Notes: generated by a model from the letters alone, not told the origin. Shown: positions 16,323 through 25,177, numbered from the stretch's first letter. The stretch is DNA of 35,016 bases from an uncultured Clostridia bacterium (GCA_944380795.1 CALWIS010000211.1:1-35016); one strand, 5' to 3'. Program-made: numbers and translations.

Positions 16323-16360
16323 TTTACTGATTTTTCGCTTTCAAGAGCAAAATCAGTAAA
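16323..16360. repeat. 12-base inverted repeat next to the aroF -35 box
   Basis: TTTACTGATTTT and its exact complement AAAATCAGTAAA are separated by 14 bases and end six bases upstream of the aroF -35 box. There is no T-run after the stem on either strand that would suit a terminator. An operator or activator site is possible; no regulator is identified. Confidence 0.7.
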
Positions 16361-16393
16361 GTAAAACTTCTATAGCAAATCAACCCTTCATAT

Positions 16394-16425
16394 AAAAATC
16401 GAGGCACAGGAAATCCTGTGCCTCG
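16394..16425 (-). terminator. Terminator of the SGNH protein gene
   Basis: An 11-base stem CGAGGCACAGG with its complement is followed on the minus strand by ATTTTTATA. It lies about 25 bases past the SGNH gene stop. Confidence 0.85.
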
Positions 16426-16447
16426 CAAACCTTTTAGAAAAATAAAC

Positions 16448-17950
16448 TTATTTTACGATTGCTTTCCGGCGAAGCAGAACCACAAAGGCTCCCGCCGCCA
16501 GTACACAAACTACATACGGAATTACATTAACGGAATTTCCAGTTTCGGGGGAAGCAGTGGCATTCTCTTTTTCAGGAGCAGAAGCCTCTCCCTTATCGGC
16601 TTCGCTGCTGGAATCTTCCTCTACCTTGCTGGATTCCTCTCCAGATTCACTACTGGAGTCTTCCTCCACTGTACTGCTGGAATCTTCCTCCTTTTCGCTG
16701 CTGGAGTTTCCTTCGTCTTCAGAAGGATCTTCTGTAGGAGGTGTATAAGCAGCTGCTGTAATAACAGCGGGGACCGCACCTACTTCTGCCGTCATACCGT
16801 TAAATTCCAATGTAATATCCACAGAAAAACTACCATTAGTACCAGCAGGAACCTCAGCAGTACCAGCTACCGCTGCCTGGAAATCTGTCACTGCTACAGT
16901 TGCCGTCATACCGGTAGGCAGCATTGGCTGAAGCATAGCGACAACCTGCTGCTGCGCCAATACCATAGCAGCCTCTTGGGTATTTACCACAGACTGAGAT
17001 ACTTCCAAGGGCTCTTTAGGCAGAAATGCCTGAAGCGTAGCAACCGTAGATTCCAACAAAGCCTTATCAGCATCAGCTTGTGCACCGGTGATAACTTCTT
17101 TTACGGTTTCAGCAATCAAATTGTGGCCAACTGCATTGGGATGGAAATCCAAATCAATCACAGGAGGCATCCCCATTGCAACAGATGCGTTGCAGGGATT
17201 CTGCTCCGCATTGGCAAACGCTGTATAAGCGTCTGCTACCAAGCACTTATCTCCGGCCACTGTACGGATCACCATATTCAGTGCATTGATTCCCACTTCA
17301 AAAGCATTGGAGATCGTAGCGGCCTGCGAAACCATAGAACCATATTGCTTAGCAAAATAGGCGTAGGGATTGTACTGGGTAGTAATAATGATCTGGGCAT
17401 CCGGGTTGATGGTTTCAATAGCTGCTACAATCCCTGTTAGGTTTCCAGCAAACTGAGCCAAGGCAGCTTGGGCTTCTGCCGACTCTGCAAAACCAGAAAT
17501 CACTTGCGCCGCTGTAGCAATCACCTGGGTATTACCACTTTGCAGCGCTGCCTGAATCTCCTCAGCGGTCATCAGACCACCGGTCTGTGCAGCCAGATAG
17601 CTATACAAAGTGTTCATCAGGTCATTTCCGCCAATGGTCAAAGTGATTACGTCTGCATTTGCCACATTACCAGCCAATGTGCCGCTGGTCAATTTTTCCA
17701 GTAAGGTAGCGGAGGTCTCCCCGTCTTGTGCTTCAGAGTCCAACGTAAAATTACAGGCGTCTGCCACTAATGCAGGGAAGGATTCTTGTTCCGGATTTGT
17801 CAGCCGATATCCAGTAGAAATGCTATCGCCTAAAGCAAGATAGGTTTTGGATTCCGTTTCTTCTGCCCCTGCTGTAGTACACAACATCGCGACAGCAAGA
17901 CATCCGGCTGTTGCCAAAGACGCCAGGCGCTTCCAAAGGCTTTTTCCCAT
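16448..17950 (-). CDS. Secreted SGNH/GDSL hydrolase with wall-sorting-like tail
   Basis: The 500-aa protein begins with a signal peptide (MGKSLWKRLASLATAGCLAV, then AMLCTTAGA). The SGNH hydrolase domain follows: LALGDS with candidate nucleophile S43, the TIGGND block (N109) and DLDFHPNAVGH with D268 and H270. These esterases and lipases act on acyl or acetyl esters; the substrate here is unknown. Residues from about 420 form an acidic DSSSE-type low-complexity stalk. The C-terminus, SPETGN, a hydrophobic stretch and RRK, resembles a sortase signal of the SPxTG kind. The ATG at 17950 has AAGGAGG eight bases upstream and is preferred over an open extension of 23 codons. It should be exported and attached to the wall. 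Confidence 0.9.
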   Translation of the reverse strand: MGKSLWKRLASLATAGCLAVAMLCTTAGAEETESKTYLALGDSISTGYRLTNPEQESFPALVADACNFTLDSEAQDGETSATLLEKLTSGTLAGNVANADVITLTIGGNDLMNTLYSYLAAQTGGLMTAEEIQAALQSGNTQVIATAAQVISGFAESAEAQAALAQFAGNLTGIVAAIETINPDAQIIITTQYNPYAYFAKQYGSMVSQAATISNAFEVGINALNMVIRTVAGDKCLVADAYTAFANAEQNPCNASVAMGMPPVIDLDFHPNAVGHNLIAETVKEVITGAQADADKALLESTVATLQAFLPKEPLEVSQSVVNTQEAAMVLAQQQVVAMLQPMLPTGMTATVAVTDFQAAVAGTAEVPAGTNGSFSVDITLEFNGMTAEVGAVPAVITAAAYTPPTEDPSEDEGNSSSEKEEDSSSTVEEDSSSESGEESSKVEEDSSSEADKGEASAPEKENATASPETGNSVNVIPYVVCVLAAGAFVVLLRRKAIVK

Positions 17951-18038
17951 TTTAAATTCCTCCTTACATGGTTGTAAATGGTGCTTATTTTCTGAATATT
18001 GATCCGTTTCCATAAACACCCTGTGTAATATTTTTATT

Positions 18039-18047
18039 ATTATAACA
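18039..18047 (-). promoter_or_regulatory. Extended -10 promoter of the SGNH gene
   Basis: The minus strand reads TGTTATAAT, an extended -10 element, about 90 bases upstream of the start codon. The -35 region (TAGATA, 17 bases further) is weak. Confidence 0.6.
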
Positions 18048-18108
18048 CATATACAAAAAACTATCTAGTTATTTTTTGTAAAACATCACATAAGGAAAAT
18101 TTTTTGCA

Positions 18109-18152
18109 CAAAAAGTAGCCGGACACTGCTCACCAGCAGCTGCCCGACTACT
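18109..18152 (-). terminator. Terminator of purL
   Basis: Minus strand AGTAGTCGG pairs with CCGGCTACT (one U-G pair) around an inner CTGCT/AGCAG stem and is followed by five T. It lies about 40 bases beyond the purL stop. Confidence 0.82.
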
Positions 18153-18189
18153 CTGATGCATTAGGGAAATCGACAGAAAACCCTAATTA

Positions 18190-21100
18190 TTATTTAAAAT
18201 AGGCTACGCCAGACTCAAACAGCTTCTGGTCTTTCTCGCCAGGGACGTTGCCATAGAGGTTGCTGCCTTTACGTTCGCTGTGGCCCATCTTGCCCAGCAC
18301 GCGGCCGTCGGGGCTGGTAATGCCTTCGATGGCGCATACAGAGCCGTTGGGGTTCCACTCAATAGAGCCGCTGGGCTTGCCGCAGGGGGTGACATACTGG
18401 GTAGCCACCTGGCCGTTAGCAATGAGCTTGTCCAGATACTCGTTGTTGGCAACAAAGCGGCCCTCGCCGTGAGACACAGGGATAGCGAACACATCGCCTG
18501 CATTGACGCCGGCAAACCACGGGGACTTCACGCTGGTCACGCGGGTGTATACCATGCGGGACACGTGGCGGCCCAGGGTGTTAAAGGTCAGGGTGGGAGC
18601 GTCCTCGGAAGGCTCGGTGATCTTGCCGAAGGGCACCAGACCCAGCTTAATCAGCGCCTGGAAGCCGTTGCAGATACCCAACATCAGGCCGTCGCGGGCC
18701 TCCAGCAGGTCGGTCACGGCCTGGGCGATGCGCGGGTTACGGAAGGTGGTGGCAATGAACTTGCCGGAGCCGTCGGGCTCGTCGCCGCCGGAGAATCCGC
18801 CGGGCAGCATGATGATCTGGGATTCCTTGATAGCCTTTTCCATGGCCACGATGGTCTCCTCGATGGCGTCGGCAGTCAGGTTGCGGACTACCAGCACATG
18901 CGGGTCTGCACCGGCCTTTTCAAAGGCGCGTGCGGTGTCATACTCGCAGTTGGTGCCGGGGAATACGGGGATAAACACCTTGGGCTTGGCGGTCTTGATG
19001 ACCGGGGAGCCGGTGTAACGCTCCGTATACAGGGGTACGTCCTTCTCTACTTCCACTGCGGGTGCAAAGCTGGGGAAGATCTTCTCCAGCTTGCCGCTCC
19101 ACACGGAGATGAGGTCGTCGATGTTCATGGAAGCGCCGCCCAATACCAGCACAGGCTCTTCCACGGTGACGCCCACTGCCACAGCCTCCTTGGGGAAGGC
19201 AGTGCCGGGACGGAGTTCGGCCACGATGGAGCCGGAGATGGGAGCGAACAGGGCTTTTGCATCCTCCATGTTGCGGTCGAAGGAAAGACCGATCTTATTG
19301 CCGAATGCCATCTTGGCAACGGCTGCGGCCACGCCGCCCTCCTTCACCACGGAAGCGGAGAGGATCTCGCCGTTCTCCATCATGGTAAGGATATTTTCAT
19401 ACCAACCGGGCAGAGCGTCCCAGTCGGGGAGCAGGGTTTCTTTGTTCTCGGGGAGTTTGAACAGTACCACCTGGCTGCCTGCCTGCTGCAAAGCGGCAGT
19501 ACCGGTCTTGCTGGCCTTGGTCATGGTGATAGCGAAGCTCACCAGAGTGGGCGGAACGTCCAAGTCCTCAAAGCTGCCGCTCATGCTGTCTTTGCCGCCG
19601 ATGGAGGGCAGGCCCAGCTTGAGCTGTGCGGTGAGAGCGCCCAGCAGGGCAGCGGCAGGCTTGCCCCAACGAGTGGGCACGTCGCGAAGACGCTCAAAGT
19701 ATTCCTGGAAGGTCAGGCGAGCCTTCATGGGGTCTGCGCCAACGGCGCACAACTTGGAAAGGCTCTCCACCACTGCATAGGCAGCGCCGTGGAAGGGGGA
19801 GAACTTGGCAATGCCGGGGATGTAGCCATAGCTCATGGCGGTGGCATCGTCGGTCTCGCCGTGGATGACGGGCAGCTTTGCCACCATGGCATCCTCGGGG
19901 GTCAGCTGATATTTACCGGCAAAGGGCATCAGCACAGAAGCCGCGCCGATGGAAGCGTCGAACCGCTCCACCAGACCCTTCTGGGAGCAGACTTCCAGCC
20001 GCTTCAGGTTATCGGAGAAGGCCTCGGCCAAGGGCTTGTTCTGCAAGCACTCCGGCACCAGGTCACGGTAATATTCATCAGGATTGGGGGCTTCGATGAC
20101 AGCCTCCGCGTTCTGGGTCACACCGTTGGTGTCCAGGAATGCGCGGGTGATGTCCACAATGGTGTCGTCGCGCCACTGCATCCGCAGGCGGGGCTCAGCG
20201 GTGACTACAGCCACCACCTGGGCGTTCAGGTTCTCCCGGTCAGCGGCGGCGATAAAGGCGTCCACATCTTCGGGAGCCAGCACCACAGCCATACGCTCCT
20301 GGGATTCGGAGATGGCCAGCTCGGTGCCGTCCAGACCCTCGTACTTCTTGGGAACCTTGTTCAGGTCAATTTTCAGTCCGTCAGCCAGCTCGCCGATGGC
20401 CACGCACACGCCGCCTGCACCGAAATCGTTGCAGCGCTTGATGAGGGTGGAAACGGCGGGGTCACGGAACAGGCGCTGGATCTTGCGCTCGGTGGGCGGG
20501 TTGCCCTTCTGCACTTCTGCGCCGCAGGTCTCAATGGACTCCTCGGTGTGTGCCTTACTGGAGCCGGTTGCGCCGCCGCAGCCATCGCGGCCGGTGCTGC
20601 CGCCCAGCAGGACGATCACGTCGCCCTCTTCGGGCTCAAAGCGCTTGACGTTTGCCTTGGGGGAAGCGCCCACCACGGCGCCGATTTCCAGACTCTTTGC
20701 CACATAGCCGGGGTCATACAGCTCGGTGACCTGTCCGGTAGCAAGGCCAATCTGGTTGCCGTAGGAGGAATAACCGTGGGCTGCACCGGTGGTGATTTTG
20801 CGGCTGGGGAGCTTGCCGTGCATAGTCTCGGCAAAGGGAATGGTAGGATCACCGCTGCCGGTCACGCGCATGGCCTGATACACATAGGCACGGCCGGAAA
20901 GCGGGTCGCGGATTGCGCCGCCCAAGCAGGTAGCAGCGCCGCCGAAAGGCTCGATCTCGGTGGGGTGGTTGTGGGTCTCGTTCTTAAACTGCACCAGCCA
21001 CTCCTCGGTCTTGCCGTCGATGGTCACAGGCACGCAGATGGAGCAGGCGTTGATTTCCTTGCTCTCGTCCAGGTCGGGGATGAGGCCGCGCTTTTTGAGC

Positions 21101-21945
21101 ACCTTCATGCCCATTACCGCCATATCCATAAGGGAAACCGGGCGGTCGGTTTTGCCGTATACTTCATCACGGGCATCGTAATAGGCTTTCAGGGCATCCT
21201 CAATGGCGCCGGAAATGGCGTTCTTTTCAATCTCGATACGGTTCAGGCGGGTGAGGAAGGTAGTGTGGCGGCAGTGGTCGCTCCAATAGGTGTCAATGAC
21301 CCGAAGTTCGGTGACGGTGGGGTCACGGTGCTCCTCATCGCGGAAATAATCGCGGCAGAACAGCAGATCGGAAAGGGTCATAGCAAAGCCCATAGAATCA
21401 AAATAGGCCTTCATTTCTTCATCGTTCCACTGGGTAAAGCCGGTGACGCGGGCCACATCGGCGGGCACGTCGGCCTTCATGTCCAGGCTCTCGGGCTTGT
21501 CCATGGAGGCAAGGCGGGATTCCACGGGGTTCACGAGGTAGGACTTAATCTTGTCCATTTCTTCGGCAGAAACATTGCCCTTAATGGCAATGACCCGGGC
21601 AGTGAGCACCTGCGGACGCTCTTTCTGGGTGAGGAGCTGTACACACTGGGCAGCGGAGTCGGCCCGCTGGTCATACTGGCCGGGAAGGTATTCGGTAGCA
21701 AATACCTGGTATCCCTCTGGAAATACAAAATCCTCTCCATATACATTATCCACATTGGGCTCGGAGAAGATGGTACCACGGGCGGCTGCAAACTCCTCGT
21801 CGGAGAGGCCGTCAATGTCGTAGCGGTTAAAGAGGCGCAGGTCCTCGATGGCGGAAAGGCCGAGGTTCTCCCGCAGGTCGGCCTTCATGTGCCGGGCTTC
21901 CACGTCAAAGCCGGGCTTTTTTTCCACAAATACTCTGATAACCAT
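18190..21945 (-). CDS. purL: Phosphoribosylformylglycinamidine synthase, single-chain
   Basis: The 1251-aa enzyme converts FGAR to FGAM with ATP and glutamine in de novo purine synthesis. It combines all subunits in one chain: an N-terminal PurS-like part, two AIR-synthase-type halves and a C-terminal class I glutamine amidotransferase. Visible motifs include TYWSDHCRHTTF, FKNETHNHPTEIEPFGGAAT and GGKDSMSGSF. The amidotransferase triad is the cysteine in GICNGFQALIKLG (about residue 1092) with His and Glu in MGHSER (about 1222-1224). This is the single-chain type seen in clostridia. No other pur gene is adjacent, so it seems to be transcribed alone. A long antisense frame across it is a codon-bias shadow. 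Confidence 0.96.
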   Translation of the reverse strand: MVIRVFVEKKPGFDVEARHMKADLRENLGLSAIEDLRLFNRYDIDGLSDEEFAAARGTIFSEPNVDNVYGEDFVFPEGYQVFATEYLPGQYDQRADSAAQCVQLLTQKERPQVLTARVIAIKGNVSAEEMDKIKSYLVNPVESRLASMDKPESLDMKADVPADVARVTGFTQWNDEEMKAYFDSMGFAMTLSDLLFCRDYFRDEEHRDPTVTELRVIDTYWSDHCRHTTFLTRLNRIEIEKNAISGAIEDALKAYYDARDEVYGKTDRPVSLMDMAVMGMKVLKKRGLIPDLDESKEINACSICVPVTIDGKTEEWLVQFKNETHNHPTEIEPFGGAATCLGGAIRDPLSGRAYVYQAMRVTGSGDPTIPFAETMHGKLPSRKITTGAAHGYSSYGNQIGLATGQVTELYDPGYVAKSLEIGAVVGASPKANVKRFEPEEGDVIVLLGGSTGRDGCGGATGSSKAHTEESIETCGAEVQKGNPPTERKIQRLFRDPAVSTLIKRCNDFGAGGVCVAIGELADGLKIDLNKVPKKYEGLDGTELAISESQERMAVVLAPEDVDAFIAAADRENLNAQVVAVVTAEPRLRMQWRDDTIVDITRAFLDTNGVTQNAEAVIEAPNPDEYYRDLVPECLQNKPLAEAFSDNLKRLEVCSQKGLVERFDASIGAASVLMPFAGKYQLTPEDAMVAKLPVIHGETDDATAMSYGYIPGIAKFSPFHGAAYAVVESLSKLCAVGADPMKARLTFQEYFERLRDVPTRWGKPAAALLGALTAQLKLGLPSIGGKDSMSGSFEDLDVPPTLVSFAITMTKASKTGTAALQQAGSQVVLFKLPENKETLLPDWDALPGWYENILTMMENGEILSASVVKEGGVAAAVAKMAFGNKIGLSFDRNMEDAKALFAPISGSIVAELRPGTAFPKEAVAVGVTVEEPVLVLGGASMNIDDLISVWSGKLEKIFPSFAPAVEVEKDVPLYTERYTGSPVIKTAKPKVFIPVFPGTNCEYDTARAFEKAGADPHVLVVRNLTADAIEETIVAMEKAIKESQIIMLPGGFSGGDEPDGSGKFIATTFRNPRIAQAVTDLLEARDGLMLGICNGFQALIKLGLVPFGKITEPSEDAPTLTFNTLGRHVSRMVYTRVTSVKSPWFAGVNAGDVFAIPVSHGEGRFVANNEYLDKLIANGQVATQYVTPCGKPSGSIEWNPNGSVCAIEGITSPDGRVLGKMGHSERKGSNLYGNVPGEKDQKLFESGVAYFK

Positions 21946-22017
21946 TCGATGTCCATTCCTTTCTTGTGTCGCCCCGCGGTGGCGGGGCCAAACTCACAGC
22001 GTAAGGCTCTTGTTTTT

Positions 22018-22046
22018 ATTGTAACATAACTCACGCTTCGACACAA
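22018..22046 (-). promoter_or_regulatory. Promoter of purL
   Basis: Minus strand TTGTGT (22041-22046), 17-base spacer, TACAAT (22018-22023) preceded by TG as an extended -10. The leader then contains a GCCCCGC/GCGGGGC hairpin near 21970-21987. No purine riboswitch core was recognised. Confidence 0.65.
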
Positions 22047-22069
22047 GAAGAAAGCCAAAATCCCCCAAG

Positions 22070-22327
22070 CTATGCCCCTTTACCGGAGCGATGCAATCTT
22101 TCGGGCATTTCTCCGCGGTGGTAATGGGAGAGCACTGTAGCCGCCAGCGGACAACGGGGATAATAAAACCGCAAACAGTATTCCCTCTGCCACTGCAGCT
22201 TTTCTTTACTGCTATTAAATTTCATGGAAACCTGCTGTTCTGGGGAATACCCCTCGCAAATAATGCTCAGTCCAGATTCTCGCTGATAAAAGGGGCAGAC
22301 CGAAACACCTCCGGTATAATTTGGCAT
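22070..22327 (-). CDS. Small cysteine-containing protein
   Basis: The 85-aa protein starts MPNYTGGVSVCPFYQRESGL and has four spaced cysteines (in VCPFY, IICEG, EYCLRF and RCPLA). The spacing could bind a metal such as zinc. I have seen similar small proteins in clostridial phage-like loci but cannot name a function. The ATG has AAGGAGG seven bases upstream. It follows the 135-aa gene by 42 bases, so the two form a unit divergent from the repressor/protease pair. Confidence 0.75.
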   Translation of the reverse strand: MPNYTGGVSVCPFYQRESGLSIICEGYSPEQQVSMKFNSSKEKLQWQREYCLRFYYPRCPLAATVLSHYHRGEMPERLHRSGKGA

Positions 22328-22369
22328 AACATTTCCTCCTTGTATAATGTATTTAAAATAGTAATTGAT

Positions 22370-22777
22370 CTAAAACTTCTTTGCAAAAGAGTGTTGGCAA
22401 GATAGTGCAGGGCCATGATATCCCGTTCCTGTCTTTTTCTCTCTTGCAATCTGGTCGACAAATTCTTCCTCTGCTTGTTCCATTGCTAGAAGTCCCCGAA
22501 GGTCCCCTTCTCGCAACAAGCGGTCCCGCCGTGCCTGGTAGCCTTCCAATAAAAATCCAGTCCGATCCTTCAGACCTTCCAGCCATATCTCCAAATATTT
22601 TCCCAGATAGGGTTGGAGCATCTGGAGCCTTTCTTCCCGCTTGAGGCATCTGGGACAGTCTCCCGGTGGACTCCATGCCCCACACTTTTGGCACCACTCC
22701 CATCTTCCTGGTGGATAATTAGGCACAAAAAGATCCCTCTGATTTTGGGCGATGGCCATTCTGTCTGCTTCCTGCAT
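22370..22777 (-). CDS. Zinc-ribbon-like protein of unknown function
   Basis: The 135-aa protein carries WCQKCGAW and GDCPRC at about residues 28-44, two CxxC pairs that look like a zinc ribbon. A charged helical remainder (RRDRLLREGDLRGLLAMEQA) follows. The start has AAAGGAGGAG upstream. It is the first gene after the minus promoter at 22927-22955, divergent from the immR-like gene. The arrangement resembles a phage early-gene switch, with this protein on the lytic side (inference). Function unknown. Confidence 0.78.
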   Translation of the reverse strand: MQEADRMAIAQNQRDLFVPNYPPGRWEWCQKCGAWSPPGDCPRCLKREERLQMLQPYLGKYLEIWLEGLKDRTGFLLEGYQARRDRLLREGDLRGLLAMEQAEEEFVDQIAREKKTGTGYHGPALSCQHSFAKKF

Positions 22778-22850
22778 CTTTCTCCTCCTTTATTAATAGC
22801 ATCGCGTAAAATGTACGGAATTTTGTTCGAACATTTATTTGTATTTTATC

Positions 22851-22879
22851 TTGACACCGAAAAATATTCCGGTTATGAT
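22851..22879 (+). promoter_or_regulatory. Plus-strand promoter upstream of the repressor gene
   Basis: TTGACA (22851-22856), 17-base spacer, TATGAT (22874-22879). The resulting leader to the repressor start is about 125 bases and crosses the divergent promoter at 22927-22955. Confidence 0.75.
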
Positions 22880-22926
22880 AGAGATAACATAAAGCAATGT
22901 TCGTTTTTTCGTGCATCCTTGTTCTT

Positions 22927-22955
22927 AGAATAGTACTATATTCAGTACTTGTCAA
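22927..22955 (-). promoter_or_regulatory. Minus-strand promoter with paired AGTACT sites
   Basis: Minus strand TTGACA (22950-22955), 17-base spacer, TATTCT (22927-22932). The spacer holds two AGTACT palindromes (22932-22937 and 22944-22949) spaced 12 bases apart. They are the best candidates for the operator of the neighbouring repressor. It would drive the two Cys-containing genes. Confidence 0.68.
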
Positions 22956-23012
22956 TAGTTTTGTGCGATATTTAGAACATTTGTATCACACTACAAAAAA
23001 GGAGATGCCGAT

Positions 23013-23432
23013 ATGGCGAGTTTGTATGAGAATATTCAAAGGTTATGTCAACAAGCTGGTATTACAGGCGGAAAACTATGCAGTGAATTGGGATTCTCTC
23101 GCAGCACCCTGTCGGACCTGAAAGCTGGTCGAGTGATTTCTCTGTCTTCGGCTAAGCTGCAAAAAATTGCAGAATACTTTGGTGTTTCGGTGGATACTTT
23201 GTTGGGAACTGGTGCCGAACAGGCATTGACCTCTCGGGATGAGCGAGACATCTCCCGAAAACTACAGGAAACTCTGCAGCAGCTGGAATGTGGCCAGGAC
23301 GGCCTGATGTTTGATGGGGAGCCCATTGATGACGAGACCCGGGAACTTTTATACCTAAGTTTGAAAAACAGCTTGGAACTGAGCAAACGCATTGCCAAGA
23401 AAAAATACACCCCCAAAAAATACCGGGATTGA
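23013..23432 (+). CDS. XRE/cI-like repressor (ImmR-type)
   Basis: The 139-aa protein has an N-terminal XRE helix-turn-helix at residues 5-65 (GKLCSELGFSRSTLSDLKAG is the recognition region), and a linker plus a helical C-terminal part. It is followed after 21 bases by an ImmA-type protease, the arrangement of ICEBs1 and related phages. There the protease cleaves the repressor on DNA damage. The start has AAGGAG upstream. It probably represses the divergent unit through the AGTACT sites (inference). No integrase or structural phage gene lies next to it, so this may be a stranded or domesticated module. Confidence 0.88.
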   Translation: MASLYENIQRLCQQAGITGGKLCSELGFSRSTLSDLKAGRVISLSSAKLQKIAEYFGVSVDTLLGTGAEQALTSRDERDISRKLQETLQQLECGQDGLMFDGEPIDDETRELLYLSLKNSLELSKRIAKKKYTPKKYRD

Positions 23433-23453
23433 GCCCGGCTCGGGAGGAACGCT

Positions 23454-23912
23454 ATGGATATAAAAACAAAGGTTCTTCGGCTTTGCCAGAAGTATGGTAC
23501 CAGAGACCCCTTTGCCTTGGCCGAAAGGCTGAATATCATTATTTTGTGGGAAAGGCTCGGCAGTATTAACGGCTACTACAACCAGTGCTACCGGCAAAAA
23601 TTCATTCATATCAATGAGGATCTGGAACCGTATCAGCAGCGGTTTACCTGTGCCCATGAGTTGGGTCACTCGATACTTCACCCCAAAGCCAACACCCCCT
23701 TTCTCCGGGAGAGCACCTTGTTTTGTGTTTCCCGGCTGGAACGGGAGGCAAACTGCTTTGCCGCTGAACTCCTCTGTCCCGACGAAATCCTGCGGGAATA
23801 CCCCGGATACAGTACTGCACAGCTGGCCCAGCTATTAGGCCTTCGTGAGGAACTGCTTGCATACAAACAATTTCCGGAAGAAATAGAGAATCGGAACACA
23901 TCCATACTTTAA
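23454..23912 (+). CDS. ImmA/IrrE family metallo-endopeptidase
   Basis: The 152-aa protein has the zinc-protease motif HELGH at residues 68-72 and the third ligand region EREANCFAAELL (E98), as in ImmA/IrrE proteins (COG2856). It should cleave the XRE repressor encoded just upstream. The ATG follows GGGAGG at good spacing. A strong terminator follows the stop. Confidence 0.9.
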   Translation: MDIKTKVLRLCQKYGTRDPFALAERLNIIILWERLGSINGYYNQCYRQKFIHINEDLEPYQQRFTCAHELGHSILHPKANTPFLRESTLFCVSRLEREANCFAAELLCPDEILREYPGYSTAQLAQLLGLREELLAYKQFPEEIENRNTSIL

Positions 23913-23920
23913 GACATAGA

Positions 23921-23966
23921 AAAATCCGGCCGAACACAGGATTTCCCGTATCCGGCCGGATTTTTG
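23921..23966. terminator. Bidirectional terminator between convergent genes
   Basis: A 12-base perfect stem AAAATCCGGCCG with its complement has T-runs on both strands. It serves the protease gene on the plus strand and the UroD-like gene on the minus strand. Confidence 0.9.
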
Positions 23967-24015
23967 ATAGCAAAACAAAAAATCTGGCTGTCACTGCATC
24001 ATATCAAAAGCATCT

Positions 24016-25128
24016 TTATTTATATTGCCCGTATTGGTCTACCAATTCCCGAACACGGCGGATCCGTCGAGGCGAAGATCCGGGCACTACCTGATCGGCG
24101 ACTCCCAGCACATACCGGGGCTTGGAAGTCATCACACGGATGATATGCCGCACGTGTTCCTCAAACTCCTCGTCTGAACAGCTCAATTCATTGAACATTC
24201 CTCCCGGGATGCCTCCCCAGATAATCGTGGAGGGATCTGTTAAATCTTCCAGCTCCTCGATATCCACATCTCCCACCGGTTTTGGAGTGATGGCTTCGAT
24301 TACATCAAAACCGGATTCCCGGGAAAGCTGGGAGACCAACCCCCGCACAGTGCCATCTTGGTGGACAAAGGAAAACTTTCCAGCTTCCCGAATGCGTTTC
24401 GTCCATTTTTGATGGTATGCCTTCATATAGGTCTGATAAAAAGGAACCACGCATTCCGAAGAAATGTTCTCAGGGATCATAATACATTCAGCCGGGCTTT
24501 CCACCGTTAGACGGCAGGCTTGGTCATATTTTTCTTCCATTTGTGCCAATAAAGCTCCAAACTCTTCTTCATCATCCATGGTCATGTAGGTCACATTCTC
24601 CACGCCGGAAAAAATAGCTACTTGATCCATCAAAGGGCTTTTGGGAGTGTAGCACAGCACTACCCCGTTGTCCCCAATCGTCTCATACCGCTTTTGTGCA
24701 AATTCATAATCGGGCTCATATTCGGTATGCTCCACCATCCAGGCATACACTTTCAAATCCTCGATATCCTTCACCATGTGCTCGGTAATGCCATAGCTAA
24801 AGCTGTCTGGACTGTAATGCTGTTCTTCCCGCAAAGTCCCCACGGGGGTTTCCAATGTCCGCACCAGAACATTTCCCTGACTCTGGGTGCGCATTTTCCA
24901 GCCATGAGCAATGGTACGATAGGGCTGGAAGCCCTGTAAATAGAATCCTGTCCCATAATCCCGATGCATTTTTTGCAGTCCGTTATCCAGATAGGTATCA
25001 GTATATTCATCGGGATACGTGCCCGACCGCTTCATGGAGTCCACCAAATAAGCGAAATCCGCCATCCAAGGAAGCTGATCCGGCTGCTGGTGCCGCAGGA
25101 TCGCTAATACACGCTCTCGTTCTGTCAT
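24016..25128 (-). CDS. Uroporphyrinogen decarboxylase family protein
   Basis: The 370-aa protein has the UroD-like barrel seen in MtaA/CmuA-type corrinoid methyltransferases and in many uncharacterised clostridial proteins. It ends with the typical PRYVLGVADQVVPGSSPRRI segment and a VRELVDQYGQY tail. It is unlikely to make haem here, because no haem genes are near and the N-terminus differs from HemE. The open frame extends 47 codons upstream, but the ATG at 25128 has AAAGGGGAG eight bases upstream and starts with the usual MTERERVLAIL. It is divergent from an AraC regulator, which probably controls it. Substrate unknown. Confidence 0.85.
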   Translation of the reverse strand: MTERERVLAILRHQQPDQLPWMADFAYLVDSMKRSGTYPDEYTDTYLDNGLQKMHRDYGTGFYLQGFQPYRTIAHGWKMRTQSQGNVLVRTLETPVGTLREEQHYSPDSFSYGITEHMVKDIEDLKVYAWMVEHTEYEPDYEFAQKRYETIGDNGVVLCYTPKSPLMDQVAIFSGVENVTYMTMDDEEEFGALLAQMEEKYDQACRLTVESPAECIMIPENISSECVVPFYQTYMKAYHQKWTKRIREAGKFSFVHQDGTVRGLVSQLSRESGFDVIEAITPKPVGDVDIEELEDLTDPSTIIWGGIPGGMFNELSCSDEEFEEHVRHIIRVMTSKPRYVLGVADQVVPGSSPRRIRRVRELVDQYGQYK

Positions 25129-25148
25129 TAGACTTTCTCCCCTTTGCA

Positions 25149-25177
25149 TTGCTTTTGATTTATCTTTACTGTATAAT
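25149..25177 (+). promoter_or_regulatory. Promoter of the AraC regulator gene
   Basis: TTGCTT (25149-25154), 17-base spacer, TATAAT (25172-25177). Its -10 box overlaps that of the divergent promoter. Confidence 0.72.

Noticed and set aside
18280..22029. Plus-strand open frame of 1249 codons
   Set aside because: It is antisense to purL over almost its whole length, has no ribosome binding site, and its glycine/histidine-rich translation is typical of a codon-bias shadow.
21946..22046. Purine riboswitch upstream of purL
   Set aside because: The leader is short and lacks the conserved purine-aptamer loops; only a GC-rich hairpin is present.
24016..25128. hemE (true uroporphyrinogen decarboxylase)
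   Set aside because: The HemE N-terminal signature is not seen and no haem genes are adjacent, so only the broader family name is given.
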